DNA of 64,000 nucleotides from Acidimicrobiia bacterium (lineage in GTDB: Bacteria; Actinomycetota; Acidimicrobiia; Spongiisociales; Spongiisociaceae), in contig VXMM01000055.1 of NCBI GenBank assembly GCA_009841105.1, positions 1 through 64,000 of the forward strand, in the 5' to 3' direction. Of the stretch, positions 15,994-25,700 are shown piece by piece. The notes below the pieces were generated by a model, which was given only the letters and a program-made list of their open reading frames with translations, made no database searches and was not told the origin of the DNA. The translations under genes and the position numbers were made by a program. Every line of letters begins with the position of its first letter. The stretch's first letter is position 1.

Positions 15994-17616
15994 ATGCCGA
16001 GACGGCTTAAGTACTGGGGATGGGGTTACGAAGAGGAAGGGCTCTCGGCGTCCGATCGGGACGCGCTGCTCACCACCCTCGCCGTCGAGTATGGCATAGT
16101 CCCATCCGGAACGGGAGCGGCGCCGCCGCTCGGCGACATTGCGCTCCCCCCGCCCCGTCTGGCGCCGCCGCCCGCGCTCGCTCCCCTATGCACGCAGGAA
16201 CCGTACGAGCGGGTGCTGCATAGCTTCGGACAATCCCAGCCCGACTCGATCCGGATCTTCGCTCGGGACTTCGCCCATGCTCCCGACCTGGTCGCATACC
16301 CGCGCAACGAGGCCGACATGGCGGCCCTGCTGGACTGGGCGGGCGAGGAGGGAGCTGCCCTGATCCCGTTCGGTGGTGGTTCGTCGGTCGTAGGCGGGGT
16401 GACACCGGACGTGGCCGACGGCTTCGCCGGAGTCGTCACCCTGGACACGAGCCTTATGAACCAGGTTCTCGAGGTGGACACGCTGTCACGCGCCGCGCGC
16501 ATCCAGGGCGGCGCGCGCGGGCCCGAACTCGAGGCCGCCCTCAAGCCACACGGGGTGACCCTCCGTCATTTCCCCCAGTCCTTCCAGCACTCCACCCTGG
16601 GAGGTTGGATCGCCACCCGGTCGGGAGGCCACTTCGCAACCCTGTACACCCACATCGACGACCTGGTGGAGAACGTGACCATGGTCACTCCTGCGGGGAG
16701 GATGGAGTCGCGGCGGCTACCGGGGTCGGGGGCCGGCCCGAGCCCCGACCGGCTGCTCATCGGATCCGAGGGGTCGCTCGGGATCATCACCGAGGCCTGG
16801 GTGAGGGTCCAGGGGCGGGTGAGGTTCAAGGCGACGGCCGGTTTCCGCTTCCCCGACTTCCTCCAAGCCGCAGGGGCGGTGCGGGCGATCGCCCAGGCCG
16901 GCCTGTTCCCCGCCAACGTGCGGATCGTGGACGGGGTGGAACTGGCGGTGAACGGGGCAGGAGACGGTTCGTTCACGCTGATGGTGGTCTCCTTCGAGTC
17001 GGCCGACCGCCCCGTGGACACGTGGATGGACATCGCGGAGGAGTGTGCCCTGGGCCAAGGCGGCGTGCCGGACGCCGATTGGCGGACCAACCCGGACGCC
17101 CACCTGATGGGAGCGGCGGGCGCCTGGCGCGAGGCCTTCATCAGGATGCCGTACAACCGGGAGGTCCTGACGCCCCTAGGCATCATCTCCGACACCTTCG
17201 AGTCGGCCATCACCTGGGACCGCTTCGAGGCGTTCTACCACGACGTCCGGAAGGCCACCCACGATGCCATCCGCGAGGCGACCGGCCGGGAGGGCGCCGT
17301 GTCGTGCCGGTTCAGCCACGCCTATCCGGACGGTCCCGCCCCCTACTTCGCGTTCCATTGCGCGGCGGATCCGGATTCGATGCTGGAGCAGTGGTGGGAG
17401 ATCAAGCGCGCCGTCTCGGAGGCGGTGCTAGACAACGGCGGCACCATCACCCACCACCACGCCATCGGCCGCGATCACCAACCGTGGTACGAGCGGCAGA
17501 GACCCCCGCTGTTCGGCGACGTGCTGGCCCATGCCAAGACACACCTGGACCCGAAGGGAATCCTCAACCCCGGAGTCCTGGTCGCCCGGGATGGCTACCG
17601 CCCGACAACGGCATAA
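15994..17616 (+). CDS. FAD-binding oxidase, alkylglycerone-phosphate synthase-like
   Basis: The protein has 540 residues. The N-terminus has LKYWGWGYEEEG, a hallmark of the alkyl-DHAP synthase group. The FAD-binding FAD_binding_4 domain holds ALIPFGGGSSVVGGV (about 123-137) and SEGSLGIITEAWVRV. Near the C-terminus, THHHAIGRDH is the His-rich active-site motif seen in AGPS. It may make ether lipids or oxidise a 2-hydroxy acid (GlcD-like), and the His motif favours the first. The start ATG 15994 is 185 bases from the divergent macrodomain gene. Confidence 0.82.
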   Translation: MPRRLKYWGWGYEEEGLSASDRDALLTTLAVEYGIVPSGTGAAPPLGDIALPPPRLAPPPALAPLCTQEPYERVLHSFGQSQPDSIRIFARDFAHAPDLVAYPRNEADMAALLDWAGEEGAALIPFGGGSSVVGGVTPDVADGFAGVVTLDTSLMNQVLEVDTLSRAARIQGGARGPELEAALKPHGVTLRHFPQSFQHSTLGGWIATRSGGHFATLYTHIDDLVENVTMVTPAGRMESRRLPGSGAGPSPDRLLIGSEGSLGIITEAWVRVQGRVRFKATAGFRFPDFLQAAGAVRAIAQAGLFPANVRIVDGVELAVNGAGDGSFTLMVVSFESADRPVDTWMDIAEECALGQGGVPDADWRTNPDAHLMGAAGAWREAFIRMPYNREVLTPLGIISDTFESAITWDRFEAFYHDVRKATHDAIREATGREGAVSCRFSHAYPDGPAPYFAFHCAADPDSMLEQWWEIKRAVSEAVLDNGGTITHHHAIGRDHQPWYERQRPPLFGDVLAHAKTHLDPKGILNPGVLVARDGYRPTTA

Positions 17617-17699
17617 GCGGTAGCGTTCGGCCAGGGGAAGGATGTGACCCCGCCGACTTGCCTGCTACCTGGGTCCCGAAGCGCTCCGCAGCCGATCCG

Positions 17700-19253
17700 T
17701 CACGCCGACGACCCGTCTCGTTCCTCCTCTTCGGACACCCCCGCCATCAGCAGACCAAGACGCTGGACGGTTGCTTCCTCCTGATCGAGCATGCCCATGA
17801 TCCGGCCCTCGAACATCACGGCTATCCGGTCCGAGAGGCCGATCACCTCGTCGAGATCCTCCGAGATGAGCAGGATGGCAATCCCCCCGGCTCGCTGATC
17901 CATGAGAACGGTGTGGATGTACTCGGCCGCCCCGATGTCGACCCCCCGGGTGGGCTGGGAAGCGATGAGGACTTCAGGTTCGCCGGATAGCTCCCGAGCG
18001 ATGATGAGCTTCTGGATGTTGCCTCCTGAGAGGTTGGCGGTGGGCGTCTCCAGTGACGGTGTCTTGACCGTGAACCGCCGGACCAGGTCGGAGCATCCGG
18101 TTTCGATCTGCTTGAAGTTGAGGAACCCGCGCCGGCTGGTCGGCGGCAGATCGTGGCTGGTGAGGATGAGGTTCTCGGCAACGCTGAACTCACCGATCGC
18201 GCCGTCCCTCATCCTCTCTTCGGGGATGTACGAGACTCCGAGCCGGCGGATCTCCTTGGGCGTCTTGGTGGTGGTGTCGACTCCGTTCATGACGATGGTC
18301 CCGGAGGCGACAGGACGCAGACCGGCCAGCGCCTCGGCCAATTCGCGCTGCCCGTTGCCGGAGACCCCAGCGATTCCGACCACCTCGCCGCTGCGCACTT
18401 CGAGGTCGAAGTCGGTCACCGCCGGAGTACCGCGGTCTCCGAGAACCTCAAGGGCGCTGATCGTGAGACGCGCATCCGCGACATCGGCCTCGCTCCGGTT
18501 CGGCGCCAGCCTCACCTCCCGGCCCACCATCATGTGGGCCAGCTGTTCCCGGCTGGTCTCCGAGGGAACCGTCCGGCCCGTCACCCGGCCACCCCTGAGC
18601 ACGGTTATACGGTCGGACAGGCTCATGACCTCGTGCAGCTTGTGGGAGATGAACACCAGCCCTCGACCACCCTCGGTCATCTGGCGTAGCGTCACGAACA
18701 GGTCCTCGACTTCGGCGGGGGTGAGCACCGAGGTCGGCTCGTCGAGGATCAGCAGCGAGACATCGCGGTAGATGGCCTTCATGATCTCCACTCGCTGGCG
18801 CTCACCGACGGCCAGCTGCCAGATGTAGGCGTCGGGATCGACCGCCAACCCGTAGACCTCCGACAGCTCCCTGATGCGTTGCTGGACCGGACTGAGATCC
18901 TGCAGCAGGCGCCGTCGGGACGGGAGCCCTAACGCGACGTTCTCCGCCACGGTGAGCGTTGGTACCAGCATGAAGTGCTGGTGGATCATCCCGATCCCTT
19001 GCTCGATGGCATCGGACGGCGACTCGATCGTGACGGGCTCGCCTCGGAGCCTTATCTCGCCCTCGTCGGCGTGATACAGCCCGTAGAGGATCTTCATCAG
19101 GGTGCTCTTGCCCGCCCCGTTCTCGCCTAGCAGCGTATGGACCTCACCAGGTCGCACGTCGAAGTAGACCCGGTCGTTGGCCACCACGCCGGGGAACCTC
19201 TTGGTGATCCCCTCCAACTCGAGAAGCGGTGCGCCGGCCGTGGTCGGTTCCAC
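17700..19253 (-). CDS. BMP-type (nucleoside-like) ABC transporter ATP-binding protein, two ATPase domains
   Basis: This 517-residue protein has tandem ABC domains like RbsA/NupO. The first has Walker [10 protein letters not shown] (about 42-50), [14 protein letters not shown] and [13 protein letters not shown]. The second has [15 protein letters not shown], a degenerate Walker A, and [16 protein letters not shown]. The start is GTG 19253, two bases past the upstream permease stop. The frame remains open upstream, but that is the permease gene read in another frame. With the two permeases and BMP protein it forms a complete importer, probably for nucleosides. Confidence 0.88.
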   Translation of the reverse strand: MEPTTAGAPLLELEGITKRFPGVVANDRVYFDVRPGEVHTLLGENGAGKSTLMKILYGLYHADEGEIRLRGEPVTIESPSDAIEQGIGMIHQHFMLVPTLTVAENVALGLPSRRRLLQDLSPVQQRIRELSEVYGLAVDPDAYIWQLAVGERQRVEIMKAIYRDVSLLILDEPTSVLTPAEVEDLFVTLRQMTEGGRGLVFISHKLHEVMSLSDRITVLRGGRVTGRTVPSETSREQLAHMMVGREVRLAPNRSEADVADARLTISALEVLGDRGTPAVTDFDLEVRSGEVVGIAGVSGNGQRELAEALAGLRPVASGTIVMNGVDTTTKTPKEIRRLGVSYIPEERMRDGAIGEFSVAENLILTSHDLPPTSRRGFLNFKQIETGCSDLVRRFTVKTPSLETPTANLSGGNIQKLIIARELSGEPEVLIASQPTRGVDIGAAEYIHTVLMDQRAGGIAILLISEDLDEVIGLSDRIAVMFEGRIMGMLDQEEATVQRLGLLMAGVSEEEERDGSSA

Positions 19254-19255
19254 TG

Positions 19256-20188
19256 CTAATGCCCCCGCTCGAAGGGTCGGGTGAGCGCCGACGGCTGGCC
19301 GGTACGCCGGGAAACCAGGACCAGCACCAGGATGGTGAGCACCGCGGGGAACATCCCAACGATGCTGGCGGTGGTCCCCACCACGATCCCCAGCGTCTTC
19401 CACTGCAACACGGTGGCAGACACCAGGCCGAAGACGAGGGAGCCGGCCATGACTCCCGCCGGACGCCATGCTCCGAAGTACACGAGAGCGATGGCGATGA
19501 ACCCGTGTCCGTTGGTCAGGTTCTGCTGGAAAATGCCGAGCTCGAGGGCAAGGGCGGCACCGGCCAGCCCGGCGAAGGCGTTGCCGACGAAGATCGTGAT
19601 GTAGCGGGTCCGTTCCACGCTGACACCCAAGCTGTCGGCCGCTTCCGGTGTCTCCCCGACCGCGCGCACGTCCAATCCGAAGGGGGTCCGGTGAATGACG
19701 AACCACATCGCGGGAACCAGGAGGAAAGCCGCGTACACGAGCACGTTCTGATGGAAGAGGACCTCCCCCACCCACGGGAGGTCACCGAGCAGGGGTATGG
19801 CCACATCCCCCAACCCGTCGATGGGGGTGGGGGTTCCCACCTGTTTCTGGAACAGGAGGTCGCTCAGACCGAGGCCGAAGATGAATATGCCGATGCCACT
19901 GATGCCCTGCTCGGCCTTGAGGGCCAGTGTCACCACCCCGTACACGATGCCCATGACGCCTCCGACCACCAGGCCGACCACGATCCCGAGCAGGACGCTG
20001 TCGGTTCGCAGGGTCGCGTAGTAGGCCCCGTAGGCCCCCAGGAGCATGACGCCCTCGACACCGAGGTTCAGCACACCGCTGCGCTGCCCGATGGTTTCGC
20101 CCAGCGCGGCCAGCAGGAAGGGGGTGGCCAGGCGTATCCCGGAGGCGAGTGTGGCCAGCAAGACCGAGACGGTAAGGAAATCGCTCAC
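19256..20188 (-). CDS. BMP-type ABC transporter permease (NupQ-like)
   Basis: This 310-residue membrane protein of the BPD_transp_2 family has about eight to ten helices. ATPFLLAALGETIGQRSGVLNLGVEGVMLLGA at about 20-50 is the family signature region, and RAVGETPEAADSLGVSVER is the cytoplasmic coupling loop. The start is GTG 20188, overlapping the upstream permease by four bases (GTGA). It pairs with the longer permease to make a heterodimeric channel. Confidence 0.87.
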   Translation of the reverse strand: MSDFLTVSVLLATLASGIRLATPFLLAALGETIGQRSGVLNLGVEGVMLLGAYGAYYATLRTDSVLLGIVVGLVVGGVMGIVYGVVTLALKAEQGISGIGIFIFGLGLSDLLFQKQVGTPTPIDGLGDVAIPLLGDLPWVGEVLFHQNVLVYAAFLLVPAMWFVIHRTPFGLDVRAVGETPEAADSLGVSVERTRYITIFVGNAFAGLAGAALALELGIFQQNLTNGHGFIAIALVYFGAWRPAGVMAGSLVFGLVSATVLQWKTLGIVVGTTASIVGMFPAVLTILVLVLVSRRTGQPSALTRPFERGH

Positions 20189-21345
20189 GGAGGATTCCGA
20201 ATTTCAGGGTCGCCGCTCGGTCCCGAGGATCGGCTGTCGCCTCCCTCACCCTGTTCCCTCGACTCGGAAGCAGTCCTGGCCAGTCGGGCCCGAGCGTACA
20301 TGCTCCCCACCACGAAGACGACGACCAGACCGTTCAGGGCGAGTATCAGGGCGGCCGGAACCTGGACGGCTCTCTGCATGGCGTTGGCGCCGACCAGTAG
20401 GGCTCCAAACAGGAAGGATGCCGGGATCGTCCAGAGAGGATGCAAGCCCCCGAACAGAGCGGCCACGATACCGTTGAATCCGGCCGCGCCTGTGAAGGTG
20501 GTGGCGCCGCCATCGGTCGCAAGCCGGTGCCCTTCGCTTCCGAAGACCAGCGTCACCCCCGCCATGCCGCACATCGCCCCGCTGTACATGAAGGCCAGGA
20601 CGACATTCCGTTTGACCGACATCCCGGCATATCGGGACGCGAACGGATTATGGCCGACCGCCCGGAGTCGGAGGCCCTGGGTGGTTCGGAACAGGAGGAA
20701 ATAGCAGGCCACAGCCATCAGGACCGCGACAAGTACGCCAAGATGGAGTCGGGTTCCACCGGGCAGGATGGGGAGGTCGGCGTTGCCGCTCAGGCGTTCC
20801 GTGTGGGGGATCCGGGAACCCTTTTCGATCTCGCCCGGGTCCATGAGGGGGCCCCGCAACAGGAGGTTGAGAATCTGGACGGCGATGATGTTGAGCATGA
20901 TCGTGCTCAGGATCTCGTTGACGCGGGCGTAGGACTTCAAGACGCCGGCCATCCCGCCCCAGATCGCGCCTCCCAGGGCGCCGACGAGGAACGTAAGGGG
21001 CAAGAGAACAAAGCGGGGCACATCCGGGAAGCCCAGCACGAACAATGTCGAAAGAATCGCTCCGGCGATGATCTGGCCCTCTCCCCCGATGTTGATCACA
21101 CCGGCCCGGAACGCGATGGTGATGCCCACCCCGACCAGCAGGAGGGGCATGGCCTTGAGGGAGCTGTTGGCCAGGTTCTTCGCCCCTCCGAAGGCACCAT
21201 CCAGCAGAGCCGCGTATCCGGTCAGGGGATTGGCTCCCAGGACAGCCAGCATGACCGCTCCGATGAGACCCGCCGCCAGGACGGCACCGATGAGGAGGCC
21301 GGGTCCGGCGAGCCGGGCGCGGACACGTTTCCAGTTCAGCGTCAG
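20185..21345 (-). CDS. BMP-type ABC transporter permease (NupP-like), probable CTG start
   Basis: This protein has about 386 residues. Family signatures include LLVGVGITIAFRAGVINIGG and RAVGHNPFASRYAGMSVKRN. The only in-frame ATG (21252) cuts off half of the first membrane helix, and homologous proteins begin earlier with a basic segment. In-frame codons upstream encode LTLNWKRVRARLAGPG, and AGGAGG at 21351-21356 sits five bases from a CTG at 21345. I therefore place the start there. If CTG is not used, the protein would begin at 21252. The C-terminal tail is polar and charged. Confidence 0.75.
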   Translation of the reverse strand: MTLNWKRVRARLAGPGLLIGAVLAAGLIGAVMLAVLGANPLTGYAALLDGAFGGAKNLANSSLKAMPLLLVGVGITIAFRAGVINIGGEGQIIAGAILSTLFVLGFPDVPRFVLLPLTFLVGALGGAIWGGMAGVLKSYARVNEILSTIMLNIIAVQILNLLLRGPLMDPGEIEKGSRIPHTERLSGNADLPILPGGTRLHLGVLVAVLMAVACYFLLFRTTQGLRLRAVGHNPFASRYAGMSVKRNVVLAFMYSGAMCGMAGVTLVFGSEGHRLATDGGATTFTGAAGFNGIVAALFGGLHPLWTIPASFLFGALLVGANAMQRAVQVPAALILALNGLVVVFVVGSMYARARLARTASESREQGEGGDSRSSGPSGDPEIRNPP

Positions 21346-21357
21346 CAGAACCTCCTA

Positions 21358-21410
21358 CCGACGCCCTGAGCGTCGGATGTGTGCCCCGGCAGGAAAGCCA
21401 GCCGGGGCAC
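21358..21410 (-). promoter_or_regulatory. Two hairpins between the BMP binding protein and the permease genes
   Basis: CCGACGC/GCGTCGG (21358-21364 and 21370-21376) forms a seven-pair stem with a five-base loop, right beside the permease ribosome site. GTGCCCCGGC/GCCGGGGCAC (21381-21390 and 21401-21410) forms a ten-pair stem. Such elements commonly stabilise the binding-protein message and reduce read-through into permease genes. Confidence 0.5.
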
Positions 21411-21466
21411 TGATCGGGTCAGGATTCACCGACCCTGGTCGACCAGGTCCGCAGTCACCTTGATGA

Positions 21467-22474
21467 CTACTCGACCCCGGTCGAGAGCGAACCGTCCTTG
21501 AGGCCGGCCTCGACCGCATCCGCCGCAGCCTGGACGTCGTCGGCGAGGGGCAGTCCCGGGTTGTAGGCCATGGTCAGCCCACCGTTGGAGAAGGTGGCCG
21601 TTATGACCCGCCCGCTGACCGCGTCGTTCAGGAGGTCTTCGACGATCTGGCTGAGCTGGTAGTCCCATCGGTAGATCTGGGACGCGACCACTATTTCCTC
21701 ACCCAGCGGCACCTGGTCGGTCTGCGAACCGAACCAGAGGACCCCGTGCTCCCTGGCGACTCCGGTCGCTCCGACCACCATCTGGGAAACACCGGTCATC
21801 ACGTCGGCGCCGGCCTCCACGTGGGCTTGGGCCGCTTCGGCCGCCAGAGCAACGTCGCTGAAGGAGTCGATGTAGTTGACGTTCACGGTGATCGACGGGT
21901 CAACCGAGCGGACGCCGGCCACGAAACCGTCGATGTAGAGCTTGATGTCGCCGACCTCGATCGGGCCCACCACACCGATGGTCTTCGACTCGGTCATGTG
22001 CGCCGCGATGGTCCCATTGATGAAACCACCCTCATCAGACTGGACGCTGTATGAGTAAACGTTGGTGAGGCCGAACGTGTCACGGCTCGTGCCCCAGGCG
22101 AAGACGGTGTCGGGGAAGTCCGGGGCGATCTCCGACAGCGAACCCCCGAACTGGGAGCCATGGGCCAGGACGATGTCGAACCCGTCCTCCGCGTACCCGC
22201 GGATGGCAACGGCGGCATCCTCGATGACGAACGTACCGTCAGTGATGTCGACCTCGATGTTGTAGTCCTGGCCGAGACGGTCGAGAGAGTCGACCATACT
22301 CTGGGTGAAGGCCAGGTCGTTCGACGCGCTGGGTCCGACCATCGCGATCCTGATCGGATCATCGGCTGAACGGCCGGCATCCTCCTCTTCGGCGCAGGCT
22401 GCCATGACCAGGGCGAAAGCGAGCATCCCGACCAGCCAGCCGCGCCAGCCCATGAAACTCCTCAAGACGGACAT
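21467..22474 (-). CDS. BMP family ABC transporter substrate-binding lipoprotein
   Basis: This 335-residue lipoprotein has a signal ending LVMAAC. IRIAMVGPSASNDLAFTQSM opens the BMP/PnrA-type fold, and VYSYSVQSDEGGFINGTIA and SKTIGVVGPIEVGDIKLYIDG are the usual conserved segments. The start ATG 22474 has GGGAGG ten bases upstream; a GTG at 22504 is less likely. Purine nucleosides are the common ligand of this family. It is the first gene of the four-gene importer unit. Confidence 0.88.
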   Translation of the reverse strand: MSVLRSFMGWRGWLVGMLAFALVMAACAEEEDAGRSADDPIRIAMVGPSASNDLAFTQSMVDSLDRLGQDYNIEVDITDGTFVIEDAAVAIRGYAEDGFDIVLAHGSQFGGSLSEIAPDFPDTVFAWGTSRDTFGLTNVYSYSVQSDEGGFINGTIAAHMTESKTIGVVGPIEVGDIKLYIDGFVAGVRSVDPSITVNVNYIDSFSDVALAAEAAQAHVEAGADVMTGVSQMVVGATGVAREHGVLWFGSQTDQVPLGEEIVVASQIYRWDYQLSQIVEDLLNDAVSGRVITATFSNGGLTMAYNPGLPLADDVQAAADAVEAGLKDGSLSTGVE

Positions 22475-22579
22475 ATCGGTCGTTGCCTCCCGTGTAGCTT
22501 GCACACAACTCTTAGGAGGATAGGCGGCGGGAGATTAGGCGGCCCGCTCGTTTCAGCGATTCCTCGCCGAATCCGATCC

Positions 22580-23110
22580 TTACCCGCTGAAGTCCGGACC
22601 GCGTGTTGCGTCCAGCGCCAGGCGCAAAGTAGTGCCCTCGATAGAAGAGACGGGTCGCGAGGGCTGCAGGGGAGTCGGTCTACGACGAGAGGTCCTCCGC
22701 AGGTTGGAATGGGTGGCCAGCGCCTATAGAACCTCGGAGTCGTCGGGGACGTCTATGTCGTCATCCACTGCGATCACCCTCTTCAGGCATGGGTCCCCCA
22801 GCGGGCCAAGAATTACCTGGCGGGCCTCGCCCACCAGCCGCTACCGGAGCTTGACGTGGCAGTGGAAAGTGGCTGCCCGAATTTGGATAGTGGATTGCTG
22901 TGACGCCGGGGAAAGCGCTCTTCGACAGTCATCGGCACCCTGGCTGAAACGGCCAGCATGAACAGGGGATGCCCTTCCAGCAACCATCGCCGCCTGGAGG
23001 ATTCGCCACGCTCCCACGGCCTTCAACATCCGCCAGAGATCCCACGGGCGTGGAGGCTGGTGGTGAACTCGGTGGGCGAGTGGACCATGGCCCAGTGGTT
23101 GAGTGATTGC
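22580..23110 (-). pseudogene. Decayed UbiD-family decarboxylase fragment
   Basis: The minus strand encodes FHCHVKLR, a stop (22841), then RLVGEARQVILGPLG, KRVIAVDDDIDVPDDSEVL, a stop at 22724 where UbiD proteins have Trp, and ALATHSN with LRLALDATRG before TAA 22580. This reproduces the UbiD order of HChv, GEArq, VDDDIDvfD, EVlWALATR and kl.iDAT. HSPTEFTTSL and LHARGI are recognisable in another frame upstream, which implies a frameshift. The N-terminal half is gone. It accounts for most of the 700-base gap. Confidence 0.6.
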
Positions 23111-23186
23111 CGACCGTGGCCGCCGGCCGCCAGCTGTGCCTCGGCCGCCTCGACCGACTCGGGCGCCACGGCAAGGGGACGACGAC

Positions 23187-24437
23187 TCAGATTCTGATCG
23201 CGGTACGCAGCCGGGGAACGGCTAGGGCCAGAGCGAGGATGAGCAACATCGGCAGGGCCGCCGTGGCGGTCAGCCAGTTGAATCCGACGGTGCCCATCAG
23301 AACGCCCGAGCCCACGCTTCCCACCATGACCATCGTCCACGCCGCCGAGTCGGCCCATCCCTCCACCACCTGGCGGACGTCAGGAGGCGCGGAGGCGAAG
23401 AGCATCGAGCTGGCGGCTATGAAGGAGAAACTCCAACCCGATCCGAGCACGAACAACCCCGCGGCAAGGACGAAGAGGCCGTCGTAGGGTGCGGCACCGG
23501 CTAGGAGAAGGGAAACCATGGTGAGGCTCATACCCATCCCCAGCATGGGAAGGCGGCCAAGACGGTCGACCAGCTTGCCCACGAGGGGGGCGAAGGCGAA
23601 CATCCCCACCGCGTGGATCGAGAGCACCAAACCCACCGCGTCCAGGCCGTAGCCGGCGTCCTCGATGCGAAGCGGGGTTGCGGTCATCACCAGGACCATG
23701 GCGCCTTGGGCCGACAGCAGGGCCAGGATGGAGATCTGGACAGATGGGAGGCGCAGGGCAGCACCCACCGTTCCACCTCGCTCGGGAAGGGACCCGGAGG
23801 TCACCGCCACCTGGGATGGATCGGGGCGCAGCCCGACCCAGAAGATCATCCCGGACAGGAGGAAGGCCACGGTGGCCAGCAGGAAGGCCCCGCCGTACGG
23901 CGTGCCTAGCCACTCCTGCGCCAAGCGACCGACCCAGTCCACCAGGTTGGCACCCACCACCGATCCGACCGTCCCCGACCACACCACGATCCCCACCGCC
24001 TTGCCTCGCTCGGACTCCTCGGCCAGCTCGGCGGCAACGTAGCGGGCCAGATGGATGGCGCCGACGCCAGTGCCCATCAGGATCGCACCACCTACGAGCA
24101 TCCAGTACCAACCGGCTGTTACACCGATGAGCTCCAACGCCGCTCCGCAGGCAGACACCGGTGGACCCACCACCATGATGAAGCGCCGCCCGTATCGGGC
24201 GCTCAAGCGTCCCAACAAGTTGGTTCCCAGCGCTTGGCCCAAAGCGCCGGCCGCCAGTGGGATCCCCGCCAGGATGGTGGATCCGCTCAGCGAACGGGCT
24301 GCCACGGTCGCCACGGTGAGGGTGGCTACGAAAGCGAGCCAGGCCAGGACCGCCCCCGAGAACAGCACGTAGATCAGACGCCGGCGCACGGCGGAGAGTT
24401 CGGAGCGGGCGGCCCCAGGCTGCACTGACTCCGTCAT
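23187..24437 (-). CDS. Major facilitator superfamily transporter
   Basis: This 416-residue protein has twelve predicted membrane helices in two halves. The loop between helices 2 and 3 is GRLSARYGRRFIMVVG, the MFS motif, and its counterpart in the second half is GKLVDRLGRLPMLGMG. The substrate is not evident. The start ATG 24437 precedes a short polar N-terminus. It lies between a UbiD remnant and a dehydrogenase, so a role in organic or aromatic acid uptake is possible but unproven. Confidence 0.85.
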   Translation of the reverse strand: MTESVQPGAARSELSAVRRRLIYVLFSGAVLAWLAFVATLTVATVAARSLSGSTILAGIPLAAGALGQALGTNLLGRLSARYGRRFIMVVGPPVSACGAALELIGVTAGWYWMLVGGAILMGTGVGAIHLARYVAAELAEESERGKAVGIVVWSGTVGSVVGANLVDWVGRLAQEWLGTPYGGAFLLATVAFLLSGMIFWVGLRPDPSQVAVTSGSLPERGGTVGAALRLPSVQISILALLSAQGAMVLVMTATPLRIEDAGYGLDAVGLVLSIHAVGMFAFAPLVGKLVDRLGRLPMLGMGMSLTMVSLLLAGAAPYDGLFVLAAGLFVLGSGWSFSFIAASSMLFASAPPDVRQVVEGWADSAAWTMVMVGSVGSGVLMGTVGFNWLTATAALPMLLILALALAVPRLRTAIRI

Positions 24438-24482
24438 GCGTACTTCAGGGCTGCTGTCCGGCCGCTGGGCCGGAAATGCCTC

Positions 24483-25559
24483 TCACCGGATGCGGTACGC
24501 GATGGCTGCTCCGACCTCGTCGGTGCTGTTGGTACCACCCATGTCCCTGGTACCGACCTCGCCCTCGGCCAGCACCTCTGTGATCGCCGCGCCTACGGCA
24601 TCCGCCGCGTTGTGCTCGCCCAAATGGTCCAGCATCATGCGAACCGCCTCGATCGACGCGATGGGGTTCACGCGCCGCTGACCCGTGTATTTGGGCGCGG
24701 ACCCGTGGATCGGCTCGAACATCGACGGGAACCGGCGCTCGGGGTCGATGTTCCCGCCGGCGGCGAATCCCATACCCCCTTGGAGCATCGCCCCGAGGTC
24801 CGTGATGATGTCACCGAACAGGTTGGAGGCCACCACCACGTCGAACCACTCCGGGTTCTTCACCATCCACATCGACAAGGCGTCCACCAGCGCCATGTCC
24901 GTCTCGACGTCCGGATAGCCGGCTGCCACCTCGTCGAACACCGTGTCCCAGAACACCATCGAGTAGTTGAGGGCATTGGACTTGGTGCAGTTCGTCACCC
25001 GCCCCACTGGCGCCTCGGAGCCCAGCTTGGACCGCCGGCGGGCCAACTCGAACGAGTACCGCATGACCCGCTCGCATCCCTTGTGGGTGAAGACCGCCGT
25101 CTGCAACGCCACCGCGTCGGGGGTGCCGGCCTTGAACACCCCGCCCTGTGCCGCGTACTCACCCTCGGTGTTCTCCCGCACCACCACCATGTCCAGGGAC
25201 GCAGGCGTGGCGGTGCGGATCGGTGTACTGACCCCTGGGTAAAGGCGGATCGGCCGCAGGTTTACGTACTGGTCGAACCCCCGGCGTATCCCCAGTATTA
25301 ACTCCAGCGACAGATGATCCGGCACCTTGGAGACGTCGCCCACCGACCCCAAGAATATCGCGTCGAAACGCGACAAGGTGTCCAAGTAGTCGTCAGGCAT
25401 CATCGTCCCGTCGGCCAGGTAGCGGTCACAACCCCAGTCGAACCACTCCGTCTCCACGTCGAAGCTGTAGCGCTCCGCCGCCGCCCGAAGAGACCGCTCG
25501 GCCTCCTCCGACACCTCCGGACCCACACCATCTGCCGGAATCACAGCTACCCGATACAC
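24483..25559 (-). CDS. Isocitrate/isopropylmalate dehydrogenase family, tartrate dehydrogenase-like
   Basis: This 358-residue beta-decarboxylating dehydrogenase begins VYRVAVIPADGVGPEV, the family's N-terminal motif. The substrate loop is YVNLRPIRLYPG. RENTEGEYAAQGG and TNCTKSNALNYS contain catalytic Tyr and Lys. Metal-binding Asp residues are in DALSMWMVKNP and ASNLFGDIITDLG, and NAD binding is at EPIHGSAPKYTGQ. The pattern is closest to tartrate/D-malate dehydrogenase. I chose GTG 25559, with AGAGG eight bases before it; TTG 25565 and Met 25610 are alternatives. Confidence 0.85.
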   Translation of the reverse strand: MYRVAVIPADGVGPEVSEEAERSLRAAAERYSFDVETEWFDWGCDRYLADGTMMPDDYLDTLSRFDAIFLGSVGDVSKVPDHLSLELILGIRRGFDQYVNLRPIRLYPGVSTPIRTATPASLDMVVVRENTEGEYAAQGGVFKAGTPDAVALQTAVFTHKGCERVMRYSFELARRRSKLGSEAPVGRVTNCTKSNALNYSMVFWDTVFDEVAAGYPDVETDMALVDALSMWMVKNPEWFDVVVASNLFGDIITDLGAMLQGGMGFAAGGNIDPERRFPSMFEPIHGSAPKYTGQRRVNPIASIEAVRMMLDHLGEHNAADAVGAAITEVLAEGEVGTRDMGGTNSTDEVGAAIAYRIR

Positions 25560-25700
25560 ACCCAAGACCTCTTGCTCGCGATACCCGCGGCACCGTAACA
25601 CCGCTGGCACTACGGTTAAAACCGTCTACGACCAAGCAGACGGAACGGGTAGTCAGCATTCGGTATTCAGTAGTCGATATAACCTATTAACAACTAACAA

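Noticed and set aside
22632-22961. Plus-strand 109-residue ORF
   Set aside because: It is antisense to the UbiD remnant and has no ribosome site or recognisable domain.
25611-25700. AT-rich tract with TAACAACTAACAACTA-like repeats between the dehydrogenase and M20 genes
   Set aside because: It is low-complexity intergenic sequence; I see no element with clear function.
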